From: Verrucomicrobiia bacterium
GTDB taxonomy: Bacteria > Verrucomicrobiota > Verrucomicrobiia > Opitutales > Opitutaceae
Assembly: GCA_030424825.1 (NCBI GenBank)
Contig: JAUHWE010000246.1
Coordinates: forward strand, 1 to 6,953
Length of the DNA stretch: 6,953 nucleotides
Direction of reading: 5' to 3'
The position numbers and the translations under genes were made by a program. The notes under the pieces are model-generated. The model worked only from the letters and a program-made list of their open reading frames with translations. It was not told where the DNA came from and did no database searches. This document shows, piece after piece, positions 1-6,661 of this stretch. Position 1 is the stretch's first letter. Every line of letters starts with the position of its first letter.

Positions 1-31
1 ATCGGCAAAAGGAAATTTTGACCTAGGAAAG

Positions 32-2206
32 ATGCTAGGCTTTTTGAAAAAGGGCGACACTGTCGTGACGCTCGGTATGTTTGGTACGGTATTGCTGCTG
101 TTCATGCCGTTGCCGGCTGTAATGCTAGACCTGCTATTGGTGGGTAGCATTGGCGCTTCCTTGTTGGTAATGCTGGTCATTATCTACGTTAAGGAGCCGT
201 CGGAGTTTACGGGATTTCCTACGATACTGCTCGGTCTCACGATCTACCGGCTTGGTCTGAATGTTGCGTCAACGAAGCTGATTCTGTTAAAAGGTGATGC
301 CGGTAATGTAATCGAGTCGTTTGGAACGTTTGTAGTGGGGAATAATTACCTCGTTGGAGCCGTGGTGTTTCTGATATTGGTGGCGATCAATTTCATGGTT
401 ATCACCAAGGGTTCCGGCCGAATCGCTGAAGTTGCGGCTCGGTTTACCTTGGATGCGATGCCAGGTAAGCAAATGGCGATCGATGCGGAACTGAACGCGG
501 GCATCATCGACGAGCTTAAAGCAACCGAACGCCGAGAAAAGATTCAGAAGGAAGCCGACTTTTACGGAGCGATGGACGGCGCGAGTAAATTTGTGAGAGG
601 AGACGCGGTCGCCGCGATTCTAATTACGGCTATAAATGTCCTCGGCGGAATAGCGATCGGTATGATCCAGCACGGTCTCGTTTTCGGGGATGCCGTGCAG
701 AAATTCACTTTGTTGTCCATTGGAGATGGGCTGGTATCGCAGATTCCCGGATTGATCGTTTCCCTTGCTGCCGGTGTACTCGTGACGCGGACCTCCGGCA
801 ACTCTGATAATCTTGGGGACCAAATTGGGGGACAACTTTCCGCCTATCCGAAAGCCATGGGTTTGCTGGCGTTGATGTTGGTGGGGGTTGGGTTTATTCC
901 AGGGATGCCGAAGATGCCTTTCATGTTAATCGCGGGGATCTTTGCCGCACTCATGTTCAGTTTAAGAAAAGCGGAAAAAGTTAAAGAGCGAGAGAAAGCA
1001 GTAAAGATGGAAGATGAAAGACGTGCAGAGGCGGATTCGAATTCGAGTGCCGCAGGAGATGACGGGAAAAGTATGCCCGCTGAGTTCGAAAAGCTCATCG
1101 AGGTCGATGTATTCGCCTTGGAGATTGGATACAATTTGCTCTCGCTTGCGGACAAGGCGCAAGGAGGGGACCTTCTAGAACGAGTGACTGGTGTTAGAAA
1201 GACGATTGCTAGAGAACTGGGTATCGTTGTGCCTCCAATAGCTGTGCGAGACAATCTAGAGCTTGAAAGTAATGAGTACCGCTTCCTCCTGCATAATAAG
1301 GAAATCGTTCGTGGTGAGGTGATGCCGAATCGTTGGTTGGCGATGAATGTATCGAATAGCGAAATACCGATCAATGGCATCCCAACGGTAGAGCCTGTCT
1401 TCGGAATCGAGTCCGTTTGGGTGGACGAGGACGAGAAGAAGAATGCGGAAATGAATGGCTTCTCCATTGTCGATTCCAATTCGGTATTGGTAACCCACCT
1501 TTCCGAAGTCCTTAAAGGCAACGCGATGTATCTCGTTGGTAGGCAAGATGTGCAGAAACTGATCGACCACGTTCAGGAAGACCACCCGGCACTAATTTCC
1601 GAGTTGCTGCCTGATCTCGTCAATATCGGAGTGATACATCGAGTATTACAGAATTTGTTGAAGGAAAATGTATCCATAAGGAACATTACATTGGTACTGG
1701 AGGCGATAGGTGATTTTGCTAGTGTTTCCAAGAATCCTGATGATTTGTCGGAGTTCGTGCGACGGAAAGTAGGGGAGTTCTTTGTTCCTGCCTACGAGTC
1801 TGAAAAGGGTGTGCTGAAGGCGATCACGATGGATCCGCGTCTAGAGCAAGTGATCGCTACTAAGATCCAAAGAACGAATACAGACTATACATTATCTTTA
1901 GATCCGCAGTTGGCACAGCATTTGCTACGTGAATTGGCATTGAAAGCGAACGATATGATTGAGAACGGACTTATGCCAGTACTTGTAACCGCAGCGGAGA
2001 TACGCTTGCCGTTCAAACGCTTTTTCGAACCCTCTCTTCCCAAGCTGAATATTCTTAGCTACCAGGAATTGCCTGCGGCTACTGAGATACAGAACCATTC
2101 AATCATAGTCTTCCCAGAGTTTGTGCAGGACCAGATGCGGAAGATGTCGGAGAACGCGAAAGGGGCCCCAAGGGAGGAGCTCGCTGGGATGACCCAAAGC
2201 AACTAG
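32..2206 (+). CDS. flhA: Flagellar type III export gate protein FlhA
   Basis: FlhA is the largest membrane component of the flagellar type III export apparatus; its cytoplasmic domain docks export chaperones and substrates and its membrane part couples export to the proton gradient. The 724 residues have the family architecture: about eight hydrophobic segments (near residues 11-27, 30-53, 62-80, 107-124, 192-213, 231-252, 274-292 and 293-311), a charged linker (about 311-350), and a C-terminal cytoplasmic domain to the end. The FHIPEP-family signature is complete at residues 130-153 (RIAEVAARF, then MPGKQM). The block FYGAMDGASKFVRGD lies at 177-191, with the family's conserved Asp at 182. 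Length is slightly above the usual 690-700. The start is uncertain: the frame is open from base 2 to the ATG at 32, and the only nearby Shine-Dalgarno-like sequence (AGGA, 25-28) is just 3 nt from that ATG, so the protein may begin before the window. It is followed 19 bp later by flhF. Identity is very secure. Confidence 0.97.
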   Translation: MLGFLKKGDTVVTLGMFGTVLLLFMPLPAVMLDLLLVGSIGASLLVMLVIIYVKEPSEFTGFPTILLGLTIYRLGLNVASTKLILLKGDAGNVIESFGTFVVGNNYLVGAVVFLILVAINFMVITKGSGRIAEVAARFTLDAMPGKQMAIDAELNAGIIDELKATERREKIQKEADFYGAMDGASKFVRGDAVAAILITAINVLGGIAIGMIQHGLVFGDAVQKFTLLSIGDGLVSQIPGLIVSLAAGVLVTRTSGNSDNLGDQIGGQLSAYPKAMGLLALMLVGVGFIPGMPKMPFMLIAGIFAALMFSLRKAEKVKEREKAVKMEDERRAEADSNSSAAGDDGKSMPAEFEKLIEVDVFALEIGYNLLSLADKAQGGDLLERVTGVRKTIARELGIVVPPIAVRDNLELESNEYRFLLHNKEIVRGEVMPNRWLAMNVSNSEIPINGIPTVEPVFGIESVWVDEDEKKNAEMNGFSIVDSNSVLVTHLSEVLKGNAMYLVGRQDVQKLIDHVQEDHPALISELLPDLVNIGVIHRVLQNLLKENVSIRNITLVLEAIGDFASVSKNPDDLSEFVRRKVGEFFVPAYESEKGVLKAITMDPRLEQVIATKIQRTNTDYTLSLDPQLAQHLLRELALKANDMIENGLMPVLVTAAEIRLPFKRFFEPSLPKLNILSYQELPAATEIQNHSIIVFPEFVQDQMRKMSENAKGAPREELAGMTQSN

Positions 2207-2225
2207 CCCTACGTAAGAGATCGAC

Positions 2226-3530
2226 ATGAGTACTCCTAATATTGAATCGAAACAAGAGACAGCGGAAGCGCTGCGATTTAAGATCGTTGCCGACGATGCC
2301 GCAAAGGCGGTATCCGCTATAAAGGAAAAATTTGGCGAGTCAGCCAAAGTAGTTTCGGTCAAGCAACAGGTTAATGGCGGCCTGACGGGATTTCTAAAGA
2401 GCCCTCGATTGGAAATTGTGGTAGAAGTGCCTGCCAACAGAAAGACAGAACCGGATAAAGTAGCGGTACCGAATGCTGAAAGGGAAAAGTTGCCTACTGA
2501 GAAAGAATTGCCCAGCGAAGCTGACGCAGAGCCTAAGGATTCTGATTCTGCTGAACCCAAAAATCCGATTGCGAATTTGTATTCAAAAACCTCAAAAGAG
2601 GTCGCGGGGGATAGCTACTTCTCAAACATTTCGGAAGATACGATTCACGGAGCAAGCCCCAAATTGGGAACGGCTGCTAATCCTGTGAAAAGGGGGACCC
2701 TTGAATACGTGGAGCGAGCCGTTTCGATGCTTCGTTCAGTAGGGTTCGATGACACGATGATTGAGCGTATTCGCTATGAATTGGAGTTTCGGAAGATGGG
2801 CGCAGTCCCGACAATGGAAATCTACAGCCGGATTTGTGATTGGCTACGTAGTCAGTTTCCGCAGTCACGCTCTACTTTGAAGGGGGACTGCCGCGCCTTT
2901 ATCGGTGCCAGTGGCGTGGGGAAAACAAGCGCAATGAGCAAAGCGCTCTCTGCTGATGTATTTGTAAATGGTTTGGAACCCGTTGTTTTGAAGATCGATG
3001 GATCGGTCCCTAATTCATCGGACGGGCTGGAAGCCTTTTGCGAGATTATGGGGGCTCCGCTCTACCGTTCGCTCGATGAGATTGAAGAACGTTCCGACCG
3101 GAAACCGATTTACGTCGATATGCCAGGGCTTAATCTAAGCGATTCAGAGGCAGTGGAAAACTGCCGTGAACTGCTAGAGGAGATGGGTGCGGATGAACGT
3201 ATCCTAGTGGTGAATGCCGCTTACGAAACCGAGATAATATCTGATGCGATGCTGGCAGGGAATCGAATGGGAGCGACGCACATTGTATTCACACATCTGG
3301 ACGAAACGCGAAAAGCGGGAAAGCTTTGGAAGTTTGCTTTGGGAAAAGCGGCGCGACCTCTATTTTTTAGCTACGGTCCCAACCCTGCGGGCGATTATAC
3401 GATGGATCCGTTTAGCTACTTACTGGAAAAGACTTTTCCCCAAGGGCGTGAACTTGCTTCGGCGAGAAGGAATGCCCCGCTAGGGGAAACGGTGGAATCC
3501 TCTAAGAGTGAGGAGATGGCAAGCGCATGA
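2226..3530 (+). CDS. flhF: Flagellar biosynthesis GTPase FlhF, divergent
   Basis: FlhF is an SRP-family GTPase that in other bacteria recruits early flagellar components and sets flagellar position and number. The 434-residue protein has the three-part layout: an N-terminal beta-alpha-beta unit (about 15-70) plus a charged, probably disordered linker (70-155) corresponding to the B region; a helical N domain (about 158-215); and a G domain (about 220-405). The P-loop GASGVGKT is intact at 227-234. Other motifs are altered. The usual DTYR region is replaced by IDGS (257-260), DTAGR is VDMPG (297-301), and TKLD is THLD (356-359). The stretch after the second motif, FCEIMGAPLY (271-280), still matches the typical FlhF pattern (YAEIMGIPL), which supports the assignment. 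The start has only a weak AAGAGA Shine-Dalgarno (2215-2220). The stop overlaps the next gene as ATGA. Position directly after flhA is classic. Whether it hydrolyses GTP normally is open. Confidence 0.88.
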   Translation: MSTPNIESKQETAEALRFKIVADDAAKAVSAIKEKFGESAKVVSVKQQVNGGLTGFLKSPRLEIVVEVPANRKTEPDKVAVPNAEREKLPTEKELPSEADAEPKDSDSAEPKNPIANLYSKTSKEVAGDSYFSNISEDTIHGASPKLGTAANPVKRGTLEYVERAVSMLRSVGFDDTMIERIRYELEFRKMGAVPTMEIYSRICDWLRSQFPQSRSTLKGDCRAFIGASGVGKTSAMSKALSADVFVNGLEPVVLKIDGSVPNSSDGLEAFCEIMGAPLYRSLDEIEERSDRKPIYVDMPGLNLSDSEAVENCRELLEEMGADERILVVNAAYETEIISDAMLAGNRMGATHIVFTHLDETRKAGKLWKFALGKAARPLFFSYGPNPAGDYTMDPFSYLLEKTFPQGRELASARRNAPLGETVESSKSEEMASA

Positions 3531-3799
3531 AGTTCGCGATCATACTGGGAGGCTTGATAGGGTTCACCGTCGTATTCGTGATGGCGCTCGTTAGCGGCAA
3601 AACGCCGACGGAGAGTCTCTTTCAGGCGAGTATCGGCAGCGTTGTCCTCGGGATTCTGTTCCGATGGATCGCATTTATTTGGATAAGGAATGTAAAGGAA
3701 ATGCTCATGGAGAAGCATCAGACCGCCGTCGCGGCGATGGTCGAGGCTGAAGAGCGCAATAGACAAGAAGCTAAAGAGCAAGCAGCGAAACCCGTATAG
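3527..3799 (+). CDS. Small two-helix membrane protein in the flhG position, unrecognised
   Basis: I do not recognise this 90-residue protein. It shows two hydrophobic segments, about residues 2-22 and 33-53, joined by a short polar turn (GKTPTES), then a charged tail (54-90) rich in Glu, Ala, Lys and Gln that is likely helical. A topology with both ends cytoplasmic is the simple reading. Reality as a gene is supported by the 4-bp ATGA overlap with flhF, an AGGAG Shine-Dalgarno at 3511-3515 (11 nt before the ATG), and tight linkage to fliA, whose ribosome site overlaps this gene's stop codon. In many bacteria this slot between flhF and fliA holds flhG (a MinD-like ATPase). This protein is far too short, membrane-bound and without a P-loop, so it is not FlhG. 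A role in flagellar assembly or placement is inferred from context only. Confidence 0.8.
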   Translation: MKFAIILGGLIGFTVVFVMALVSGKTPTESLFQASIGSVVLGILFRWIAFIWIRNVKEMLMEKHQTAVAAMVEAEERNRQEAKEQAAKPV

Positions 3800-3802
3800 G
3801 GA
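3798..3802 (+). promoter_or_regulatory. Ribosome binding site for fliA, overlapping the upstream stop codon
   Basis: AGGGA lies 9 nt before the ATG at 3812 and shares bases with the TAG stop (3797-3799) of the 90-aa gene, which suggests translational coupling. It favours the 3812 start over the in-frame ATG at 3854, which has only an A-rich upstream stretch. Confidence 0.6.
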
Positions 3803-3811
3803 CAAAACACC

Positions 3812-4627
3812 ATGAACCAAACGATAGTTAAGAGCCCCAAAAAAGAAGTAAAAATGGACAAGGCGAAAGTAGCCAAGGTATACGCTAAAAACGATGAATC
3901 GTCGAAACCGCCGGTTCAGCAGGAAGCCCTCTTCGAGACCTACCTTCCCTTGGTCAAGTCGATCGTCGCCCGTATAAAAATCAATTTGCCTCCTCATATA
4001 GACGAGCAGGATTTGCACAGCGTCGGGATCACCGGATTGATCAACGCGCTCAAGAAATACGACCCGGAGCAGAAGAAGTCGTTCGGCTCGTATGCGGCCA
4101 TGCGCATCCGCGGTTCTATTCTCGACGAGTTGCGCCGAATGGACTGGATGCCTCGGAATGCCCGCACGAATTTCAAAAAACTCCGTAAAACGGTCGAGGA
4201 GCTAGAGCAGAAACTTGGCCGCCCGGCGGAAGAAGAAGAGATCCGGGGAGAGCTCGGCCTGACTCACAAGGAGTACAACTCATTGATGGCGGAAGTCCGT
4301 CCGATCAGTTTTCTGCCTCTTGACAATGCGTCTGGTTCGGGAGGGGACGATTCCGACTCGACCGACCTGAATGAGATCATTCCTGACGAGGGAATTGTCC
4401 CGGTCACGTCGAAGATGGAGAAGGACGAAGTTACTCAGTTGGTAGCGGAGCGAATCAACCAATTGCCCGAAGTGCCCCGTAAGGTGCTCGCCATGTATTA
4501 CTTTCAAGACATGCGTCTAGCGGAAATCGCGGAGGTATTTAGCCTCACGGAATCCCGGATTTGTCAGATTCACTCTCAGGCCATCATAAGCTTACGAAGC
4601 TATATCACGAGCGTGATGCATAAGTAA
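3812..4627 (+). CDS. fliA: Flagellar sigma factor, FliA/WhiG family (sigma-28)
   Basis: This is an alternative RNA polymerase sigma factor of the FliA/WhiG family, which directs transcription of late flagellar, motility and often chemotaxis genes. Region 2 spans about residues 38-112 and carries the family hallmark RIRGSILDELRRMDW (98-112), including the -10 recognition helix. Region 3 runs about 116-190 (RPAEEEEIRGELGL, then RPISFLPLD). Region 4, with a helix-turn-helix for the -35 element, lies about 205-265 (LAEIAEVFSLTESRICQIHSQA at 236-257, split here only by position). Length (271) is a little above the usual 235-260 because of a lysine-rich N-terminal extension of about 35 residues. 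A shorter form starting at Met15 (3854) is possible, but the Shine-Dalgarno supports 3812. It is preceded 12 bp upstream by the small membrane protein gene. No flgM-like anti-sigma gene is seen in the window. Confidence 0.94.
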   Translation: MNQTIVKSPKKEVKMDKAKVAKVYAKNDESSKPPVQQEALFETYLPLVKSIVARIKINLPPHIDEQDLHSVGITGLINALKKYDPEQKKSFGSYAAMRIRGSILDELRRMDWMPRNARTNFKKLRKTVEELEQKLGRPAEEEEIRGELGLTHKEYNSLMAEVRPISFLPLDNASGSGGDDSDSTDLNEIIPDEGIVPVTSKMEKDEVTQLVAERINQLPEVPRKVLAMYYFQDMRLAEIAEVFSLTESRICQIHSQAIISLRSYITSVMHK

Positions 4628-4644
4628 TACCCGCAAAACGGGCG

Positions 4645-4671
4645 TTAAGCTCTCCGGATTTCAGTCGATAG
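4645..4671 (+). promoter_or_regulatory. Candidate sigma-28 promoter upstream of motA
   Basis: TTAAGCTC (4645-4652) matches 5 of 8 bases of the sigma-28 -35 consensus TAAAGTTT, and GTCGATAG (4664-4671) matches 6 of 8 of the -10 consensus GCCGATAA, with the canonical 11-bp spacer. It sits in the only gap between fliA and motA, where a late-class promoter makes sense. Against it, transcription would begin near 4678, just after motA's Shine-Dalgarno (4671-4677), so the transcript would lack that site. Confidence 0.25.
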
Positions 4672-4677
4672 AGGAGA
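4671..4677 (+). promoter_or_regulatory. Strong ribosome binding site for motA
   Basis: GAGGAGA lies 9 nt before the ATG at 4687 and is the best Shine-Dalgarno in the window. It fixes the motA start. It overlaps the last base of a possible sigma-28 -10 element, so it would function only on transcripts that begin further upstream, for example from the fliA operon. Confidence 0.7.
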
Positions 4678-4686
4678 TCCAGAGTT

Positions 4687-5547
4687 ATGTTTATCATCAT
4701 CGGATATATAGTCGTCATCGCGTCGACGCTCACTGCGTTTGTGCTCGCCGGCGGCAAGCCAATGTCGCTCTTCCATCTATCGGAAGTAATTGCCCTAGGG
4801 GGAATTACGCTTGGAGTGGTGATTATCTGCGCGCCGAAAGCTGTTCTTATAAAGACGATCGGGGCGGTGCTAGGCGCGTTGAAAGGTGGGGGTCCGAGCA
4901 AGGATGACTATCTGGATCTGATGAAGATTTTGTACGAAATGTTTATGCTGGGTCGTCGCAACGGGCTTTTGGCTTTGGATGAGCATGTGAGCGCTCCCGA
5001 ATCCAGCTCTATCTTTCAAAACTACCCGAAATTCTTGGCCAGCGAAGATAAGGTCACTTTCTTGTGTTCGGCTCTACGCCCGATCATTGACGGCAAGATC
5101 AAACCGGACCAGTTGGAGCCGCTTCTCAAGGCGGAGATCGATGCGAAAAAGCATGCTGCCCACGGGCCGATAAACGTCCTCCACCTTGTAGGGGATTCGC
5201 TTCCCGGTATCGGGATTGTCGCGGCGGTCATGGGTATTATCGTGACGATGGGCGTCATCGACCAAGGGCCAATGATGATTGGATACAAGGTATCTGCCGC
5301 GTTGAGCGGAACGTTCTACGGAATTTTCGCGGCTTACGGTTTTGTGAACCCCCTCTGTAACTTGATCGAGTTCAACAATGAGTCCGAAGAGAGCTACTAT
5401 ATTTGCATGTCTCGGGCCATCGGTGCGTTTGCTCGGGGATTGGCGCCTATCATGGCGGTAGAGCTGGCCCGACGCAGTTTGGAAGCCGGGCAGGTTCCCA
5501 ACGCGGATGATCTCGAGAATATCCTGAAATCGGCAACCAGCGGCTAG
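4687..5547 (+). CDS. motA: Flagellar stator subunit MotA
   Basis: MotA is the inner-membrane stator subunit that, with MotB, forms the ion channel and pushes on the rotor protein FliG. The 286 residues align with E. coli MotA essentially without gaps up to residue 222: Arg90 is kept, Asp98 replaces Glu98 (charge retained), and Pro173 (in DSLPGIGIVAAVMG), Thr209 and Pro222 fall at identical numbers. There are four hydrophobic segments: about 1-20 and 33-50 at the N-terminus, and about 170-190 and 203-224 around the conserved prolines. The large cytoplasmic loop (about 60-165) carries the charged residues that contact FliG. The close match to the E. coli proton-type protein argues for proton drive, an inference from sequence. 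The start is set by a strong GAGGAGA site. The gene ends 18 bp before motB and is in the same reading frame. Confidence 0.96.
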   Translation: MFIIIGYIVVIASTLTAFVLAGGKPMSLFHLSEVIALGGITLGVVIICAPKAVLIKTIGAVLGALKGGGPSKDDYLDLMKILYEMFMLGRRNGLLALDEHVSAPESSSIFQNYPKFLASEDKVTFLCSALRPIIDGKIKPDQLEPLLKAEIDAKKHAAHGPINVLHLVGDSLPGIGIVAAVMGIIVTMGVIDQGPMMIGYKVSAALSGTFYGIFAAYGFVNPLCNLIEFNNESEESYYICMSRAIGAFARGLAPIMAVELARRSLEAGQVPNADDLENILKSATSG

Positions 5548-5565
5548 GCCGTCCGCCTCAGATTA

Positions 5566-6333
5566 ATGTCGCAGCAAAGCAATCAACACCACGGAGGGGC
5601 TTGGAAAGTCGCCTATGCGGACTTCGTAACGGCGATGATGGCGCTCTTCATGGTCCTGTGGCTGACCTCCCAGAGTGAGGAAGACCGTATTCAGATGGCC
5701 CAGTTTTTCCAGGATCCCTACAACACGCCTTTGGACGCTTCGATGGGAGTGCTTCCTCAGGAAGGCAATTCTCAGAACGACACGGAAGGGGAGAAGAAAG
5801 GCAAAGCCAAGATCTCCGATATTAAGGTCCTCATGAATATGGCCCAAGCCTTCATGGAGTTGCTGAATGTCGACAGTGCCGACCCGGAAAAGTCGATCGA
5901 GCTAGAGGTCACATCGGACGGGCTGAGAGTCACGTTGTACGACCGGGACGCCCATCCTTTCTTCGTTGAAAACACGGCTACCTATACTGACTGGGGAGAG
6001 TTCGTGCTCGAGCAGATGTCCTGGCTTGTGCACCGCCACTATTTCAAGGTGCGGGTAGACGGATACGTTTCCGAAGGATTCCAAGGACGAGGAAATGACT
6101 ATTCCGCCTGGGAGTTGTCAAGCGACCGGGCGAACTCGACCCGCAGGCTAATGGAGTATTATGGGGTAGACGGGGAGCAGTTTCGAGAGATCAGCGCTTT
6201 CGGGGACACGCAACCGCTCCCGTTTATGCATCCTTCGGCGGATGCGAATGACCGCATATCAATAAGCCTTGTTTTATCGGAGACCTTTAACACTCTGGAA
6301 ATTGAAGAGGGCGATGCGCCGTCTTTTAAATAA
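5566..6333 (+). CDS. motB: Flagellar stator subunit MotB with altered peptidoglycan-binding motif
   Basis: MotB pairs with MotA and anchors the stator to peptidoglycan. The 255-residue protein has a short cytoplasmic N-terminus (1-12), one membrane helix (about 13-34, AWKVAYADFVTAMMALF) with the proton-binding Asp at position 19 (counterpart of E. coli Asp32), a periplasmic linker (35-110), and an OmpA-like domain (about 111-240). In that domain the segment before the motif (IELEVTSDGLRVTLYDRD, 111-128) and WELSSDRAN (182-190) match E. coli MotB well, but the family GHTD is GYVS at 166-169, so the His, Thr and Asp are gone while Arg188 remains. E. coli's NRRIS appears as NDRIS (228-232). It is somewhat shorter than E. 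coli MotB (308 aa). No clear Shine-Dalgarno precedes the ATG; the start is supported by the N-terminal fit and the in-frame TAG of motA, 18 bp upstream. It is probably translationally coupled to motA. Confidence 0.93.
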   Translation: MSQQSNQHHGGAWKVAYADFVTAMMALFMVLWLTSQSEEDRIQMAQFFQDPYNTPLDASMGVLPQEGNSQNDTEGEKKGKAKISDIKVLMNMAQAFMELLNVDSADPEKSIELEVTSDGLRVTLYDRDAHPFFVENTATYTDWGEFVLEQMSWLVHRHYFKVRVDGYVSEGFQGRGNDYSAWELSSDRANSTRRLMEYYGVDGEQFREISAFGDTQPLPFMHPSADANDRISISLVLSETFNTLEIEEGDAPSFK

Positions 6334-6350
6334 GGTACCGACAATCTCAG

Positions 6351-6605
6351 ATGGACAACTTTCTCTCAGGCCGCGAAAATCTTGGCGACTCGCCAAAAAA
6401 GTCGAAAGACTCTCCGGAAAGCGCTGCCCGAGGTATGGAGCCTCTCGACAAAGACGACGTGTCCGAGAGCTGTTTAGTGGAGGAGTCCGAAGGTGAATCG
6501 GGAAGCCGTGTCGCCTATGTCACGGAAGAGGGACGTGTCACGAAAATCGTAGTGACCTGTGCCTGCGGTCAGGTCACCGAAATCGATTGCAATTACGAGG
6601 CTTAG
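6351..6605 (+). CDS. Small acidic protein with a CxCG core, unrecognised
   Basis: I do not recognise this 84-residue protein. Residues 1-50 are rich in Ser, Glu, Asp and Lys and look disordered. Residues 52-82 look folded: alternating hydrophobic residues (RVTKIVVTCACGQ, 62-74) suggest a beta hairpin, and cysteines fall at 41, 70, 72 and 80 (CxCG then C eight residues on), which could bind a metal or form a disulfide. There is no signal peptide or membrane segment, so it is probably cytoplasmic. The gene begins 17 bp after motB; only a weak AAGG (6332-6335) lies upstream, 15 nt from the ATG, so start and expression are less certain. A second in-frame Met at residue 29 would still keep the CxCG core. 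Position between motB and a rod gene suggests a flagellar link, by context only. It does not look like FlgM. Confidence 0.62.
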   Translation: MDNFLSGRENLGDSPKKSKDSPESAARGMEPLDKDDVSESCLVEESEGESGSRVAYVTEEGRVTKIVVTCACGQVTEIDCNYEA

Positions 6606-6624
6606 GGCGGGTTTCAGGGAGAGA

Positions 6625-6661
6625 ATTGCCGATCTCAGAAGGGCAAAAAGTGCCCGGCAAT
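6625..6661 (+). repeat. Nested inverted repeat between the CxCG gene and the rod gene
   Basis: ATTGCCG (6625-6631) is perfectly complementary to CGGCAAT (6655-6661). Inside it GGGCA (6641-6645) pairs with TGCCC (6651-6655) around the loop AAAAG, sharing one base with the outer arm. The result is a stem with a one-sided bulge of about ten bases. A short T-run (TTTT, 6669-6672) follows after 7 bases, so it may be a weak terminator for the motAB transcript, or a protein-binding palindrome upstream of the rod gene. Confidence 0.4.

Noticed and set aside
844..1521. Long open frame (225 codons) on the - strand inside flhA
   Set aside because: It lies wholly antisense to a secure flhA, its product is Ser/Thr/Pro-rich with no recognisable domain, and it has no operon context; an antisense shadow.
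3416..4018. 200-codon open frame on the - strand across flhF, the 90-aa gene and fliA
   Set aside because: It overlaps three well-supported genes on the other strand and its product resembles no family; chance open frame.
4630..4642. CCCG-CAAAA-CGGG inverted repeat after fliA
   Set aside because: Only a 4-bp stem with no following T-run; too weak to call a terminator.
6337..6344. ACCGACAA before the CxCG gene as a sigma-28 -10 element
   Set aside because: No matching -35 sequence at the right distance; the gene is 17 bp from motB and most likely cotranscribed.
6269..6496. 75-codon + strand frame overlapping the end of motB and the CxCG gene
   Set aside because: Arg/Lys-rich product typical of a shifted frame, overlapping secure motB; the 6351 frame has the more protein-like sequence.
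6351..6605. CxCG gene as FlgM, the anti-sigma-28 factor
   Set aside because: Size is similar, but there is no FlgM-like C-terminal helical region; the C-terminal part is beta-like with cysteines.
6609..6635. GCCGATCT (6628-6635) as a sigma-28 -10 box
   Set aside because: Six of eight -10 matches, but at 11-bp spacing the -35 position (GGGTTTCA) does not match, and the bases belong to the inverted repeat arm.
5557..6639. CTCAGA occurring just before the motB start, at the CxCG gene start, and in the last gap
   Set aside because: Three copies of a 6-mer are expected by chance at this scale; no consistent spacing to the starts.
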